From the NCBI GenBank assembly GCA_019454045.1, contig SKCR01032774.1, forward strand, positions 248,001 to 312,000: a stretch of 64,000 bases of DNA, in the 5' to 3' direction. Positions 45,935 through 56,310 of the stretch are shown piece after piece. Origin of the DNA: Zanthoxylum bungeanum. Its lineage: Eukaryota; Streptophyta; Magnoliopsida; Sapindales; Rutaceae. The translations under genes were made by a program, and so were the position numbers. Every line of letters starts with the position of its first letter. The stretch's first letter is position 1. The notes below the pieces were generated by a model that saw nothing but the letters and a program-made list of their open reading frames with translations, was not told the origin of the DNA and did not search any database.

Positions 45935-46390
45935 AGGAAGTTTTTATATTAGAGATGATTCTAGGGAGGATGAAAAAGTTAGTATATGCCAATGATTGAA
46001 GAAAAATTATTATTTAGTAGAAGGGAGAATTTTATTTTTCATGGAATTACAGATTAATTCAGCCTAAAAGGGGAGGTTGATTAATTGATGAGGCTGTAGA
46101 GGATCGTTCTCAGATAGACTTCAAAGTGTTTTTTGCAAACATTTTTTCTTCATTGCTTATAATCCGCTTGCGAATTCTGAATTTAATTTAGCAATCACAA
46201 TGGTTTCTTGGTTCTTCACATGTTACTGATAAAAATATTTTACTGTTTTTTTGTGTCTGCTGTGGCTGCCAAGTTGGTGTGGTATGGTATTTTGTTTGGT
46301 CTCATATATGCTTCATTTTCAAAAATATCTACACAATAAACTAGTAAAGAGTATAAATTCTCCAATATCAAGGCAAGATATTATAAAATA
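45935..46390. repeat. Segmental duplicate, copy A (with U3 3' fragment)
   Basis: The stretch GTTTTTATATTAGAGATGATTC ... CTCATATATGCT recurs at 50810-51200. It contains a U3 3' piece at 46088-46122 (GAGGCTGTAGAGGATCGTTCT), then cut before box D. Confidence 0.85.
46088..46122 (+). pseudogene. U3 3' fragment
   Basis: GAGGCTGTAGAGGATCGTTCT followed directly by AGACTTCAAAG. It lacks the 5' domain, box B and box D. Relic of another U3 copy. Confidence 0.75.
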
Positions 46391-46408
46391 ATAGGCAGGA
46401 AAAGAAGG

Positions 46409-46443
46409 CATGGTTAATCACTTTGCACTTGAAAACAGAAACG
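46409..46443 (+). pseudogene. U5 promoter relic
   Basis: GTTAATCACTTTGCACTTGAAAACAGAAACG aligns with the U5-1/U5-2 TATA region (AACCACTTTGCATTTAAAAACAGAAACGC) with a few changes, but a LINE fragment follows in place of the U5 RNA. A third U5 locus was probably lost here. Confidence 0.6.
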
Positions 46444-48022
46444 TCTTTATGAAATGTGTCTCCACAGTCTCATTTTCTGCTCTAATAAACAATGATTCTA
46501 AAGGCGCAATTCAACCACAAAGGGGTTTAAGACAAGGCTATCCACCATCGTCATATCTCTTTATAATATGCGGAAGTTTTTTCATCTATGCTACAAAGAG
46601 CGGAAGAGGCAAATCAGATCCAAGGGGTTCGGTTCGACAAAGATTTGTCCATATCCCACCTACTTTTCACAGATGACGGCCTAATTTTTTCAATGGCATC
46701 GACGAGAGACTGTCTAATATTGAAAGAGATTTTTGATTGTTATGCCAAAACATCTAGATAAATTTTCAACTTTGACAAATCCTCTCTATTTTTCAACCCT
46801 AATACAAAGAAGCAAGCAAGCAGCAGAAATCAAAAACATTTTCAAGTTGAAAGAAGTTTCAATTCATGAGAAATATTTGGGTCTTCCGTCAATGATGGGA
46901 AGGAACAAAAGGAGCTACTTCAACGAACTAAAGCTTAAGGTGATGAAGAGAATCAAGGGATGATATATCAATCTTTTCTTTATTGGAGGTAAAGAAGTTT
47001 TAATTAAGGTGGTGGCTCAAGCCATTCCCACATTTGCAATGAATGTTTTCAAAATTCCGTAGGGTCTCTGCGAAAACTTGCAAAAATTATTCACCAGTTA
47101 TTGGTGGGGCTCCAAAGAATCGAGGAAAAGATTCATTGGACTGGATGGAGAAAGCTATCTCAATCTAAAAAAGCTGGGGGGATGAGTTTCATGGAACTCG
47201 AAGGATTTAACCAAACCTTATTAGCTAACAAGGTTGGAGAATACTACAGGCACCCAACTCACTGGTGACGAAAGTTCTGAAGGCCAGATATTTCAATAAC
47301 GCTAAATTTCTAGAAGCAAATGTGGGCAATAACCCGTCATTTGTCTGGAGAAGTATATTGTGGGGGAATAAGAGTGCTTCGTCGGGGACTCAGATGGACA
47401 ATTAATGAAGGAGACAAAGTGTTCATCTCTAAGAGTAATTGGCTGACAATACTTGTTACTTGCAAGCCAATCTCCGATATCACTTTACCTAGGGACGCCA
47501 AAGTGAAGCTTTTGATTAATGAGGATAACGATTTAAATGAGGAGATGGTAAGACAAAGTTTTATGGAAATTGATGATGATCAGATACTGAGTATTAAACT
47601 GCCTCAGACTCGGTGTGAAGACAAACAAGTTTGACATTTTGATAAAAGAGGTCAGTACTTAGTTAGAAGTGGCTATAAAATGGCAGTTCAAGCTAATTTA
47701 TCCAACGAACTTAGTTGTTCCTGCGATTCTGAGAAAGAATGGAACTACTTTTGATCTCTAAATATTCCAGCTAAGATTAAAGTCTTCATCTGGGGAGGGA
47801 TGTTTAACATTCTGCCAACAACAGAAAGGTTGCACAAGAAGAAGATAATTGACACCCCGATATGTAGAAGATGCCGATAGGGAGTATAAAAGATGTTTAT
47901 CATGCTCTAGTGGGCTGGAAGCAAGCGTGAAAAATCTGGAAGTGTTCAAGCTTTGCTGAGCTGGTTCAATATACTCATATCAGAGCAATATGGGACTTCA
48001 TTCGAAAAGCCATGGCTACAAC
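46440..48022 (+). pseudogene. LINE ORF2 fragment, copy A
   Basis: Broken plus-strand reading of a plant L1-type ORF2. It has [18 protein letters not shown] (RT), the region of the FTDD box, GLPSMMGRNKRSYF, and the zinc-binding RT-associated domain (KIKVFIWGGMFNILPTTERL...CRRC). Stops and frameshifts throughout. It ends abruptly where an LTR-like TGTTGGGG sequence begins at 48023. No 5' end, poly-A tail or TSD. Confidence 0.85.
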
Positions 48023-48420
48023 TGTTGGGGTTTTGACGCGGGCACAACGAAAGCTCGCGGTTCAGGCGAAATCATAATTTTAAAACTTTTTAAATTATCG
48101 AATAAATTATTCAATACCCAATATGAATAATTTATTCATTTTTCACCTAAACATATTTATTCGATATCAAATAACGACATAAGTAGTAAAGAAACATCGC
48201 AAAACTTTTACGAAAATATTTTTCCGCAAAATGGCTTAAAACGCGTTTTTTGACCGAACTAAATTTTATGAACCGGACATAAATACGATCTGGATTGGTA
48301 CTCAGAGCACAAACCCTAACAACAACTACAAAAGGTGAATTCGAACTAATGACAACCATTGTGTGGGTTATATGGCATGCAAGCAATGAGTTTCAGTTCA
48401 GCCATGCACATTGCATATCA
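48023..48420. mobile_element. LTR-like fragment abutting the LINE
   Basis: Starts TGTTGGGGTTTTGACGCGGG, CG-richer than its surroundings, then AT-rich text. The first ~85 bp are repeated at 53771-53855 after the second LINE copy, so the LINE/LTR junction predates the duplication. Right end unknown. Confidence 0.5.
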
Positions 48421-49282
48421 AAGAGTAGATTACCAATGGGCTAGCAGCTCCGAAAGTTTCGAGACAATCAACCTCATTAGATTACCATTGGGTTCCTAAG
48501 ACTTACTATTTAAATGGGTCATTAATAAAATCAAAATTTTTCAGACTAAACAAATTTATTGTGAGAGAAGAGAGTGTGAATTTTTCTTATTCATTGAATT
48601 GAATACCCGACTTATCTAAGGGATTGCATCCTTTGTGGCGTCTAACTACAAGTAAGTTTTTTTTTTCTTGATTCTGAAAGGGTTTTTAAGAACATATTTT
48701 TTAAGGGTCTAATCCGTTCTTAGAAGAGGTTTTATTCATACAAAATTATGATTCGCGGTTCTTGTGGTTCGTTCAATTACATTAGGTTATCTAAAACTCA
48801 ATTAATCCTACTATGGTTTCGTCAAACAATCAAATAAAACTAAAACAAAAATTAAAATTAATACTAAAAAAATCGTGAAACAGATCTAGAAAGAAGAAGT
48901 GTGGTGATGGAGTTGAGAAAATCGACATCAATAAAAATAAATTGTAGCCTAATATAATTAATCTCAAGCTTGTGAAACAAAATAAACTATTCTACCATGG
49001 CAGATGGTAACCCTTCTACTTCCAATTAGAAACTGCCAATTATCATTAAGTAGAAGTTGCCATGGAAATAAATACAGGGCTCTACAAATCCTAACCCCAT
49101 AAATTGAATTTTCTCGTTTTAAGGAGACAAGTACAAACTTCAGTGAAGTAAGATAATTTCTCATTTTAATAAAATAATGACTAAATTAACATACGAGGAA
49201 GACCATACTTCAATGAAATGAGCTTAATCTATATTTTATTAAACTGAGGGATGACGAATTTTAGAATGAGATATTTTTAATG

Positions 49283-49324
<42 letters not shown>

Positions 49325-49560
49325 CTCATCCCTTTTTTAAACCTATGACTTAAAAATCATATCATAAACCTTATGCCACCAAGATTACACCCATGAGGGG
49401 AATTATGTCTCACTTTAATGAGCCCTTTTATTTATATTAAAAAGAAAAATAATGAATTCTTATGAATTCAATTATTATCAATGGAAAAAGTAAAATTTTC
49501 AGGAAGCTGCAGATAAATTCAAGCCCAAAGGAGGACGTGGGAAACAAAGCCATGTCTTTT
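48421..49560. other. Intergenic DNA, no gene seen
   Basis: AT-rich, with a (TA)n microsatellite at about 49287-49318 and no coding features. From about 49410 the text (TTTAATGAGCCCTTTTATTTATATT) matches the U3-1 upstream flank near 40600. Confidence 0.5.
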
Positions 49561-49566
49561 TTTATT

Positions 49567-49609
49567 ACCCCACATCGAAACATTATGAGATGAAAGTAGA
49601 ATTTATATA
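49567..49609 (+). promoter_or_regulatory. U3-4 promoter: USE and TATA
   Basis: USE ACCCCACATCG (49567-49577, one mismatch) and TATA TTTATATA (49602-49609), 24-bp gap. The promoter outlived its gene body. Confidence 0.8.
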
Positions 49610-49632
49610 ACGCGATGAGTGAGAAACAAATC

Positions 49633-49806
49633 ACGACCTTACTTGAACAGGATCTGTTCTATAGGCTCGTACCTCTGTATCCTTGAGTTCTAAGGAGACA
49701 GGAGTTCAAGTCTGGTGGATGAATCATGACCGTGTGATCAGAGCGTGATTAACGGCTCTCCTCAGCCCTTGGGCTGCTGAGGCTGTAGAGGATCGGCAGA
49801 CTTCAA
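49633..49806 (+). pseudogene. U3 snoRNA pseudogene, copy 4 (box D deleted)
   Basis: Intact from ACGACCTTACTTGAACAGGA through GAGCGTGATTAACGGC and the CTCAGCCC...GGGCTGCTGAG hairpin. It then jumps from GAGGATCG to GCAGACTTCAAA. About 45 bases, including the last stem and box D GTCTGA, are missing. Without box D the core C/D proteins should not assemble. A T8 run follows at 49811-49818. Confidence 0.88.
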
Positions 49807-49863
49807 ATTATTTTTTTTTATGGGTGGGGACGGGTCGGTTGAGTAAATTGGAGCTCAATCCAA

Positions 49864-50363
49864 TCCAACTCATTCAAGGGCGAGTTTGAAAAACCTAATT
49901 ATTATCGGGTTGTGTTAGGCCTAATTAAAGGAAATCATAATATTAATTTAACTCTAAAATAAAAACATAATAATTTCACTTGATGATATTGTAGCAAGAC
50001 TATATATATATATATATATGTCTACCATGTACAAAATATATTGAAGACAACCAACAGAGAATGTCTCAGTTTATAATAAAAAGAAGGTTCGAACAAAAAT
50101 CATTTTATACTTGAAAAATAATAATTATTTATTATTAATTTTTTTTTTTTTTTTTGTAGGTTGACATTTATCTAAGCCACCGATTGATTGAGTTGGTAAT
50201 TCTCAATCCCATAAATCCGAATTTTTAATGTCAACTCATTCAAAGGGCGAGTTTGAAAAACCTAATTATTATCGGGTTGTGTTAGGCCTAATTAAAGGAA
50301 ATCATAATATTAATTTAACTCTAAAATAAAAACATAATAATTTCACTTGATGATATTGTAGCA

Positions 50364-50411
<48 letters not shown>

Positions 50412-50640
50412 TACCATGTACAAAATATATTGAAGACAACCAACAGAGAATGTCTCAGTTTATAATAAAAAGAAGGTTCGAACAAAAATCATTTTATACT
50501 TGAAAAATAATAATTATTTATTATTAATTTTTTTTTTTTTTTTTGTAGGTTGACATTTATCTAAGCCACCGATTGATTGAGTTGGTAATTCTCAATCCCA
50601 TAAATCCGAATTTTTAATGTCAACTCATTCAAAACTCAAC
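49864..50640. repeat. Tandem duplication of ~362 bp with TA microsatellites
   Basis: CAACTCATTCAAGGGCGAGT at 49866 recurs at about 50229. Each unit contains GGTTGTGTTAGGCCTAATT, a (TA)n run (49999-50020 and 50369-50408) and GTCTACCATGTACAAAATAT. Units are nearly identical except for TA length. Confidence 0.92.
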
Positions 50641-50809
50641 CCAATCCGTTGGGTTGGCCGGCAGTGGCGGAGCCATATATAACTAAATGGGGGAAGTCAT
50701 CTCCGTTTAGTTTGAAAATTTGTTTAAATATATTTTTAAAATTAAAGAAAAATTTGATTTATTAAAGAATGAATTTTTTGGTCGATGAAGAACATTTTTA
50801 TAAACAATT

Positions 50810-51235
50810 GATTAGGAAGTTTTTATATTAGAGATGATTCTAGGGAGGATGAAAAAGTTAGTATATGCCAATTATTTGAAGAAGGATTATTATTTAGTAC
50901 AAGGGAGAATTTTATTTTTCATGGAATTACAAATTAATTCTCCCTAAAAGGGGAGGTTAATTAATTGTTGAGGCCGTAGAGGATCGTTCTCAGCTAGACT
51001 TCAAAGTGATTTTTGCAAACATTTTTTCTTCTTTGCTTATAATCCGCTTGCGAATTCTGAATTTAATTTAGCGATCACAATGGTTTCTTGTTTCTTCAAG
51101 TTCATGTTAAGGATAAAAATATTTTAATGCTTTCTGTTTCCGCTGTGGGTGCCAAGTTGGTGTGGTATGCTATTTGTTTGTTCTCATATATGCTGCATTT
51201 TCAAAAAAATCCACACAATAAAAGCGAGAGAGTTA
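50810..51235. repeat. Segmental duplicate, copy B (with U3 3' fragment)
   Basis: Matches 45935-46390, including the U3 3' relic at 50966-51001 (GAGGCCGTAGAGGATCGTTCT). Here it leads directly into the U5-1 promoter. Confidence 0.85.
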
Positions 51236-51287
51236 ATCCCACATCAAAAGCAAGAGAGTTAAGAGTAAACCACTTTGCATTTAAAAA
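51236..51287 (+). promoter_or_regulatory. U5-1 promoter: USE and TATA
   Basis: USE ATCCCACATCA (51236-51246, one mismatch) and TATA ATTTAAAAA (51279-51287). The 32-bp gap is about one helical turn more than in the U3 genes and is the plant Pol II snRNA layout. Confidence 0.8.
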
Positions 51288-51310
51288 CAGAAACGCTTCC
51301 CGAGCTTTTA

Positions 51311-51439
51311 AACTCACGGAGTCTTGCGGTGAGCACAGAGCGAACTATTCTTTCGCCTTTTCCTAAAGAATACCGTGTGTTCGCCGCCTATAGCGGCATA
51401 CGCCTATTTTTGGAAGGGTGTTTCTTCGGGAATGCCCCC
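51311..51439 (+). ncRNA. U5 snRNA gene, copy 1 (loop I variant)
   Basis: Stem I is GGTGAGCACA with its partner TGTGTTCGCC. The inner stem ATTCTTT/AAAGAAT closes loop I, reading CGCCTTTTCC at 51354-51363 instead of the near-invariant CGCCTTTTAC. An Sm site ATTTTTGGA at 51406-51414 is followed by a 3' hairpin (GGGTGTTTC/GGGAATGCCC). The plant 3' box AGTCCAA is at 51450-51456. U5 aligns exons in the spliceosome through loop I, so the A-to-C change could impair it. Ends are estimated from the TATA position. Confidence 0.82.
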
Positions 51440-51456
51440 ATCAAATCTTAGTCCAA

Positions 51457-52975
51457 TCTTTTTTTGTTTGTTTCTGTTTTTCTTCACTGAATCCTGATAT
51501 ACCCAAAAGAATCAGTGTTGTAGAAACCCTTAGCCAAAAGATAACTTGTCATCAGGTTCAATAATCTGGGAAGAAATAAAACTTTAAAGGTCCAAGGTCG
51601 ATAGTATTTGAGCACATATGGAAGCTGATGTGGTCCGCAGCTATAAGATGTAAGGAATAGTTGATCCAGTCGACTTGTGGACCGAGGTAGAGGTCTCAGT
51701 ATCTTGTATATACATGAGAGTTTGAGCTTCTAGAAGACCGATGTGACATGAGTAAGTCAACGATTTTTCTTGGGAAAAGACTGACAGGCGGAACATTGCT
51801 GAAATAGTTGAGTTACTAGGTATCACGTTGTTAGAACATGTAGTAGTGGACAAAAGGTTAGAATGATATGCTTCTGGTAACAAAGGGTGGTTGAGTCAGA
51901 GACTAGAGCTACTGTTTTGCAGAATGATTGGGGAAAAAGATCATGTGCGACGATGACATGGTGACATGAGTTGACATCATGAATTGGTGGAATAATAAAT
52001 TTGAAACCCTATATAAAGGGGTTGAAGTCACAAATTCAAGGGTTAGCAATTTTGATAATTTACCATTTGTAAAGAGAGATCTAAAAGTTTAGTGATAGAG
52101 AGAGTAGGTCAGTTTGACCTGAGCAAATAATAAAATTCTCATACTTTACTCCCGTGGACGTAGGTTGGAGCCACTCTCCGCTAAACCACTTTAATCTCTT
52201 ATTTTCTCTGTGATTTTTTGTCTGCTTGCTAAATTTGCTTTGTTTCCCAACTAATTAAATAAATTCACTGCATGTGATAGATTTGTTCGAGGAATTGAAT
52301 TCCCAAATCACTATTGGAACGAAAAACATCCGTCAATATCGTGTTTTTGAACAGAACCACATCCACAGGTGAGCAAGCACCTTCTTCAAACTCGATTTCC
52401 CTACAATCTTTGAGGATTCCGAAAGTTGGATAGCTAAACTTTAGTTGGAGTTGTCACAAGAGTTAGGGGGCAGCAATTAATTTTCTTTTAATTCAATGAA
52501 GTTACAAAATCAATCAGATACTTCTCATAAATAAATTTAAAGGGAATTGAATTTTTACTTTCGATTTTTTTGATTTGAAATGGAAGTTTTTGCCATTAAA
52601 AGCACTAACTTTTCATGTAAGATGATGTTGATCCAAGGCCATAAAAAAAAAAAAAGAAAAGATATATGAGAATGACAACAAACAAAACTCATTCAATAAT
52701 TATTCTAGTAAGATCTAGTTAGTATGCCAAGGAGTGATTAGGATTACTTCTAGAATTCATTCATTAATTTATTGCATACTAATTAAAGCAAAAATAATAG
52801 ATATACATAAAAAAAATCTAGAAAATTTCTATACCTGTCTCAATGTAGCTACAGTGATCATTGTAGTTACAGTAAGAGGGATGTAGTAATTTTCAGGATT
52901 TCTTTATATATGTCTATCACTTCTCCGAATCAAAGATTCCAAAAAGAAGGATATGAGAATGACAACAAACAAAAC
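51457..52975. repeat. U5 unit downstream duplicate, copy A
   Basis: About 1.5 kb downstream of U5-1 that recurs downstream of U5-2 (54079-55612), with mostly small differences. Includes an LTR-like piece (GTGGACGTAGGTT...CCACTTTAATCTC). No gene seen. Short open frames such as 51641-51883 (minus) are conserved only by the duplication. Confidence 0.85.
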
Positions 52976-52977
52976 TC

Positions 52978-53770
52978 ACCGACAGGTTGGAGAATACTAC
53001 AAGCACCAAACTCACTGGTGACGAAAATTCTGAAGGCCAGATATTTCAAGAACGCTGAATTTCTAGAAGCAAATGTGGGCAATAATCCGTCATTTGTCTG
53101 GAGAAGTATATTGTGGGGGAATAAGAGTGCTTCGTCGGGGACTCAGATGGAAAATTAATGGTGGAGACAAAGTGTTCATCTCTAAGAGTAATTGGCTGCC
53201 AAGACTTGTTACTTGCAAGGCAATCTCCCATATCACTTTACCTAGGGACGCCAAAGTGAAGCTTTTGATTAATGAGGATAACAATTTAAATGAGGAGATG
53301 GTAAGACAAAGTTTTATGGAAATTGATGCTGATCAGATACTGAGTATTAAACTGCCTCAGACTCGGTGTGAAGACAAACAAGTTTGGAATTTTGATAAAA
53401 GAGGTCAGTACTTAGTTAGAAGTGGCTATAAAATGGCAGTTCAAGCTAATTTATCCAACGAGCTTAGTTGTTCCTACGATTCTGAGAAAGAATGGAACTA
53501 CTTTTGATCTCTAAATATTTCAGCTAAGATTAAAGTCTTCATCTGGGGAGGCATGTTTAACATTCTGCCAACAACAGAAAGGTTGCACAAGAAGAAGATA
53601 ATTGACACCCCGATATGTAGAAGATGCCGAGAGGGAGTTTAAAAGATGTTTATCATGCTCTAGTGGAAGCAAGCGTGAAAAATCTGGAAGTGTTCAAGCT
53701 TTGCTGAGCTGGTTCAATATACTCATATCAGAGCAATATGAGACTTCATTCGAAAAGCCATGGCTACAAC
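52978..53770 (+). pseudogene. LINE ORF2 fragment, copy B
   Basis: Near-identical to the 3' half of the LINE at 46440-48022, from GGTTGGAGAATACTAC to GGCTACAAC. A 144-codon stretch (53073-53507) stays open and covers the link to the zinc-binding RT domain. It is followed by the same TGTTGGGG LTR start (53771) and then by the U5-2 USE at 53858. Confidence 0.85.
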
Positions 53771-53857
53771 TGTTGGGGTTTTGGCGCGGGCACAGCGAAA
53801 GCTCGCGGTTCAGGAGAAATCATAATTTTAGAACGTTTTAAATTACCGAATAAATTA

Positions 53858-53909
53858 ATCCCACATCAAAAGCGAGAGAGTTAAGACTAAACCACTTTGC
53901 ATTTAAAAA
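53858..53909 (+). promoter_or_regulatory. U5-2 promoter: USE and TATA
   Basis: USE ATCCCACATCA (53858-53868) and TATA ATTTAAAAA (53901-53909), with a 32-bp gap (Pol II type). The USE lies only about 3 bp from the end of the LTR-like fragment, so sequence upstream of the USE differs from U5-1. Confidence 0.82.
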
Positions 53910-53932
53910 CAGAAACGCTTCGCGAGCTTTTA

Positions 53933-54062
53933 AACTCACGGAGTCGTGCGGTGAGCACATAGTGAACTATTCTTTCGCCTTTTACTAAAGAATACCGTGT
54001 GCTCGCCGCTTATAGCGGCATACGCCTATTTTTGGAAGGGTTTTTCTTCGGGAATGCCCCCA
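53933..54062 (+). ncRNA. U5 snRNA gene, copy 2
   Basis: Stem I GGTGAGCACA/TGTGCTCGCC, inner stem ATTCTTT/AAAGAAT, canonical loop I CGCCTTTTAC at 53976-53985, Sm site ATTTTTGGA at 54028-54036, and a 3' hairpin (GGGTTTTTC/GGGAATGCCC) with one U-U mismatch compared with copy 1. The plant 3' box AGTCCAA is at 54072-54078. U5 is a core Pol II-made spliceosomal RNA. All key elements are present, so this copy is probably functional. 5' end estimated. Confidence 0.88.
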
Positions 54063-54078
54063 TCAAATCTCAGTCCAA

Positions 54079-55612
54079 TCTTTTTTTGTTTGTTTCTGTT
54101 TTTCTTCACTGAATCCTGATATACCCAAAAGAATCAATGTTGTAGAAACCCTTAGCCAAAAGATAACTTGTCATCAGGTTCAATAATCTGGGAAGAAATA
54201 AAACTTTAAAGGTCCAAGGTCGATAGTATTTGAGCACATATGGAAGCTGATGTGGTCCGCAGCTACAAAATGTAAAGAATAGTTGATCCATCATCATCCA
54301 ACTCGGTATGCCGACCTGTGGACCGAGGTAGAGGTCTCAGTATCTTGTATATACATGAGAGTTTGAGCTTCTAGAAGACCGATGTGACATGAGTAAGTCA
54401 ACGACTTTTCTTGGGAAAAGACTGACAGACGGAACAGTGCTGAAATAGTTGAGTTATGAGGTATCACGTTGATAGAACATGTAGTAGTGGACAAAAGGTT
54501 AGAATGTTATGCTTCTGGTAACAAAGTGTGGTTGAGTCAGAGACTAGAGCTACTGTTTTGCAGAATGATTGGGGAAAAATATCATGAGCGACGATGACAT
54601 GGTGACATGAGATGACATCGTGAATTGGTGGAATAATAAATTTGAAACCCTATATAAAGGGGTTGAAGTCACAAATTCAAGGGTTAGCAATTTTGATAAT
54701 GCACCACTTGTAAAGAGAGATCTAAAAGTTTAGTGATAGAGAGAGTAGGTCAGTTTGACCTGAGCAAATAATAAAATTCCCACACTTTACTCCCGTGGAC
54801 GTAGGTTAGAGCCACTCTCCGCTGAACCACTTTAATCTCTTGTTTTCTCTGTGATTTTTTGCTGCTTGCTAAGTTTGCTTTGGTTCCCAACTAATTAAAC
54901 AAATTCACTGTCTGTGATAGATTTGTTCGAGGAATTGAATTCCCAAATCACTATTGGAACGAAAAACATTTGTCAATATCATGTTCTTAAAATGTTGAAC
55001 AGAACCACATCCATAGGTGAGCAAGCGCCTTCTTCAAACTCGATTTCCCTACAATCTTTGAGGATTCCGAAAGTTGGAAAGCCAAACTTTAGTTGGAGTT
55101 GGCACAAGAGTTAGGGGGCAGCAATTAATTTTCTTTTAATTCATTGAAGTTACAAAATCAATCAGATACTTCTCATAAATAAATTTGAAGGGAAATGAAT
55201 TTTTACTTTCGAATTTGTTGATTTGAAAAGGAAGTTTTTGCCATTAAAAGCACTAACTTTTCATGTAAGATGATGTTGATCCAAGGCCATAAAAAAAAAA
55301 AAAAAAAAAAGAGATATGAGAATGACAACAAATAAAACTCATTCAATAATTATTCTAGTAAGATCTAGTTTAGTATGCCAAGGAGTGATGAGGATTACTT
55401 CCAGAATTCATTCATTAATTTAATGCATATTAATTAAAGCAAAAATGATAGATATAGATAAAAAAATCTAGAAAATTTATACATCTCTCTTACTATAGCT
55501 ACAATGATGCTACAGTAATCACTGAAGCTACAGTGAGAGAGATGTAGTAATTTTCGGGATTTCTTTATGTATGTATATCACTTTTCCTAATTAAAGATAC
55601 AAAAAAGAAGGA
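54079..55612. repeat. U5 unit downstream duplicate, copy B
   Basis: Matches 51457-52975, showing that the U5 gene and its ~1.5-kb downstream flank were duplicated as one block. No gene supported. Confidence 0.85.
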
Positions 55613-55618
55613 TATGAT

Positions 55619-55990
55619 TAGGCATGACAATAAGACCCGGACCCGGCCCGGGTCCGGGATTAAAAAAATCCGGACTCGGGTCTTAAAAATTTGGACCCGG
55701 GCGAATCCGGATCCGGACCCGGGTTCGCATGGGTCCGGCCTGGATAGATCCGGGTCCGGAAAAAAAATTAAAAATTAAAAATTAAAAATTAAAATATAAT
55801 GAAAAATACAAATAATATGCACATATATAAAAAAAAATAGAATATAATTAAAAATATAAAAGAATTGAAATAAAACTAATAAAATTGAAAAAATCCAAAT
55901 ATAAATATAAAATATTACAATTAAAAATTAAAAAATAGTAAACCGGGTATCCGGATTTGGACCGGATAGACCTGGATTCGGACCAAGAGT
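55619..55990. mobile_element. Truncated hAT-type element, GGACCCGG-rich
   Basis: Starts TAGGCATGACAATAAGACCCGG, similar to the intact element at 57044 (TAGGGATGGCAACAAGATCCGG). It has the same CCCGGGTCCGG runs and AAAATTAAAA core. The right inverted end and TSD are not found, so it is truncated or diverged. Confidence 0.65.
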
Positions 55991-56305
55991 AACAAAATTA
56001 CTTCCCGATCCCTTTCTGAGCATATGCAGTCATTATGGATAATATTACTTACAAGAATATTTGTCCCCGACAACTATTTATGTCACTCGGTTGTACGGAA
56101 ACAGGAAAAAAAATGACACGATATAAAACATAAAATATTTGAACTTATAATCCAAATGCCTGAGGAGTTGTATGAAAACAATATAAGAAAAAAAAATGAT
56201 ATCATTTGATATAAATCGTGTAGTACAAAGGTTTTCTCATAAGAGAAATGACATGGATTCTGAATAAATACATTGAATAACTATTGATTTAGTAATCATA
56301 TAATG
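55991..56305. other. Intergenic DNA, no gene seen
   Basis: AT-rich sequence between the hAT fragment and the LTR element, with no open frame or repeat edge. Confidence 0.5.
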
Positions 56306-56310
56306 AATTT

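Noticed and set aside
54294..54494. 66-codon minus-strand frame, repeated at 51641-51883
   Set aside because: Conserved only because the whole U5 downstream block is duplicated.
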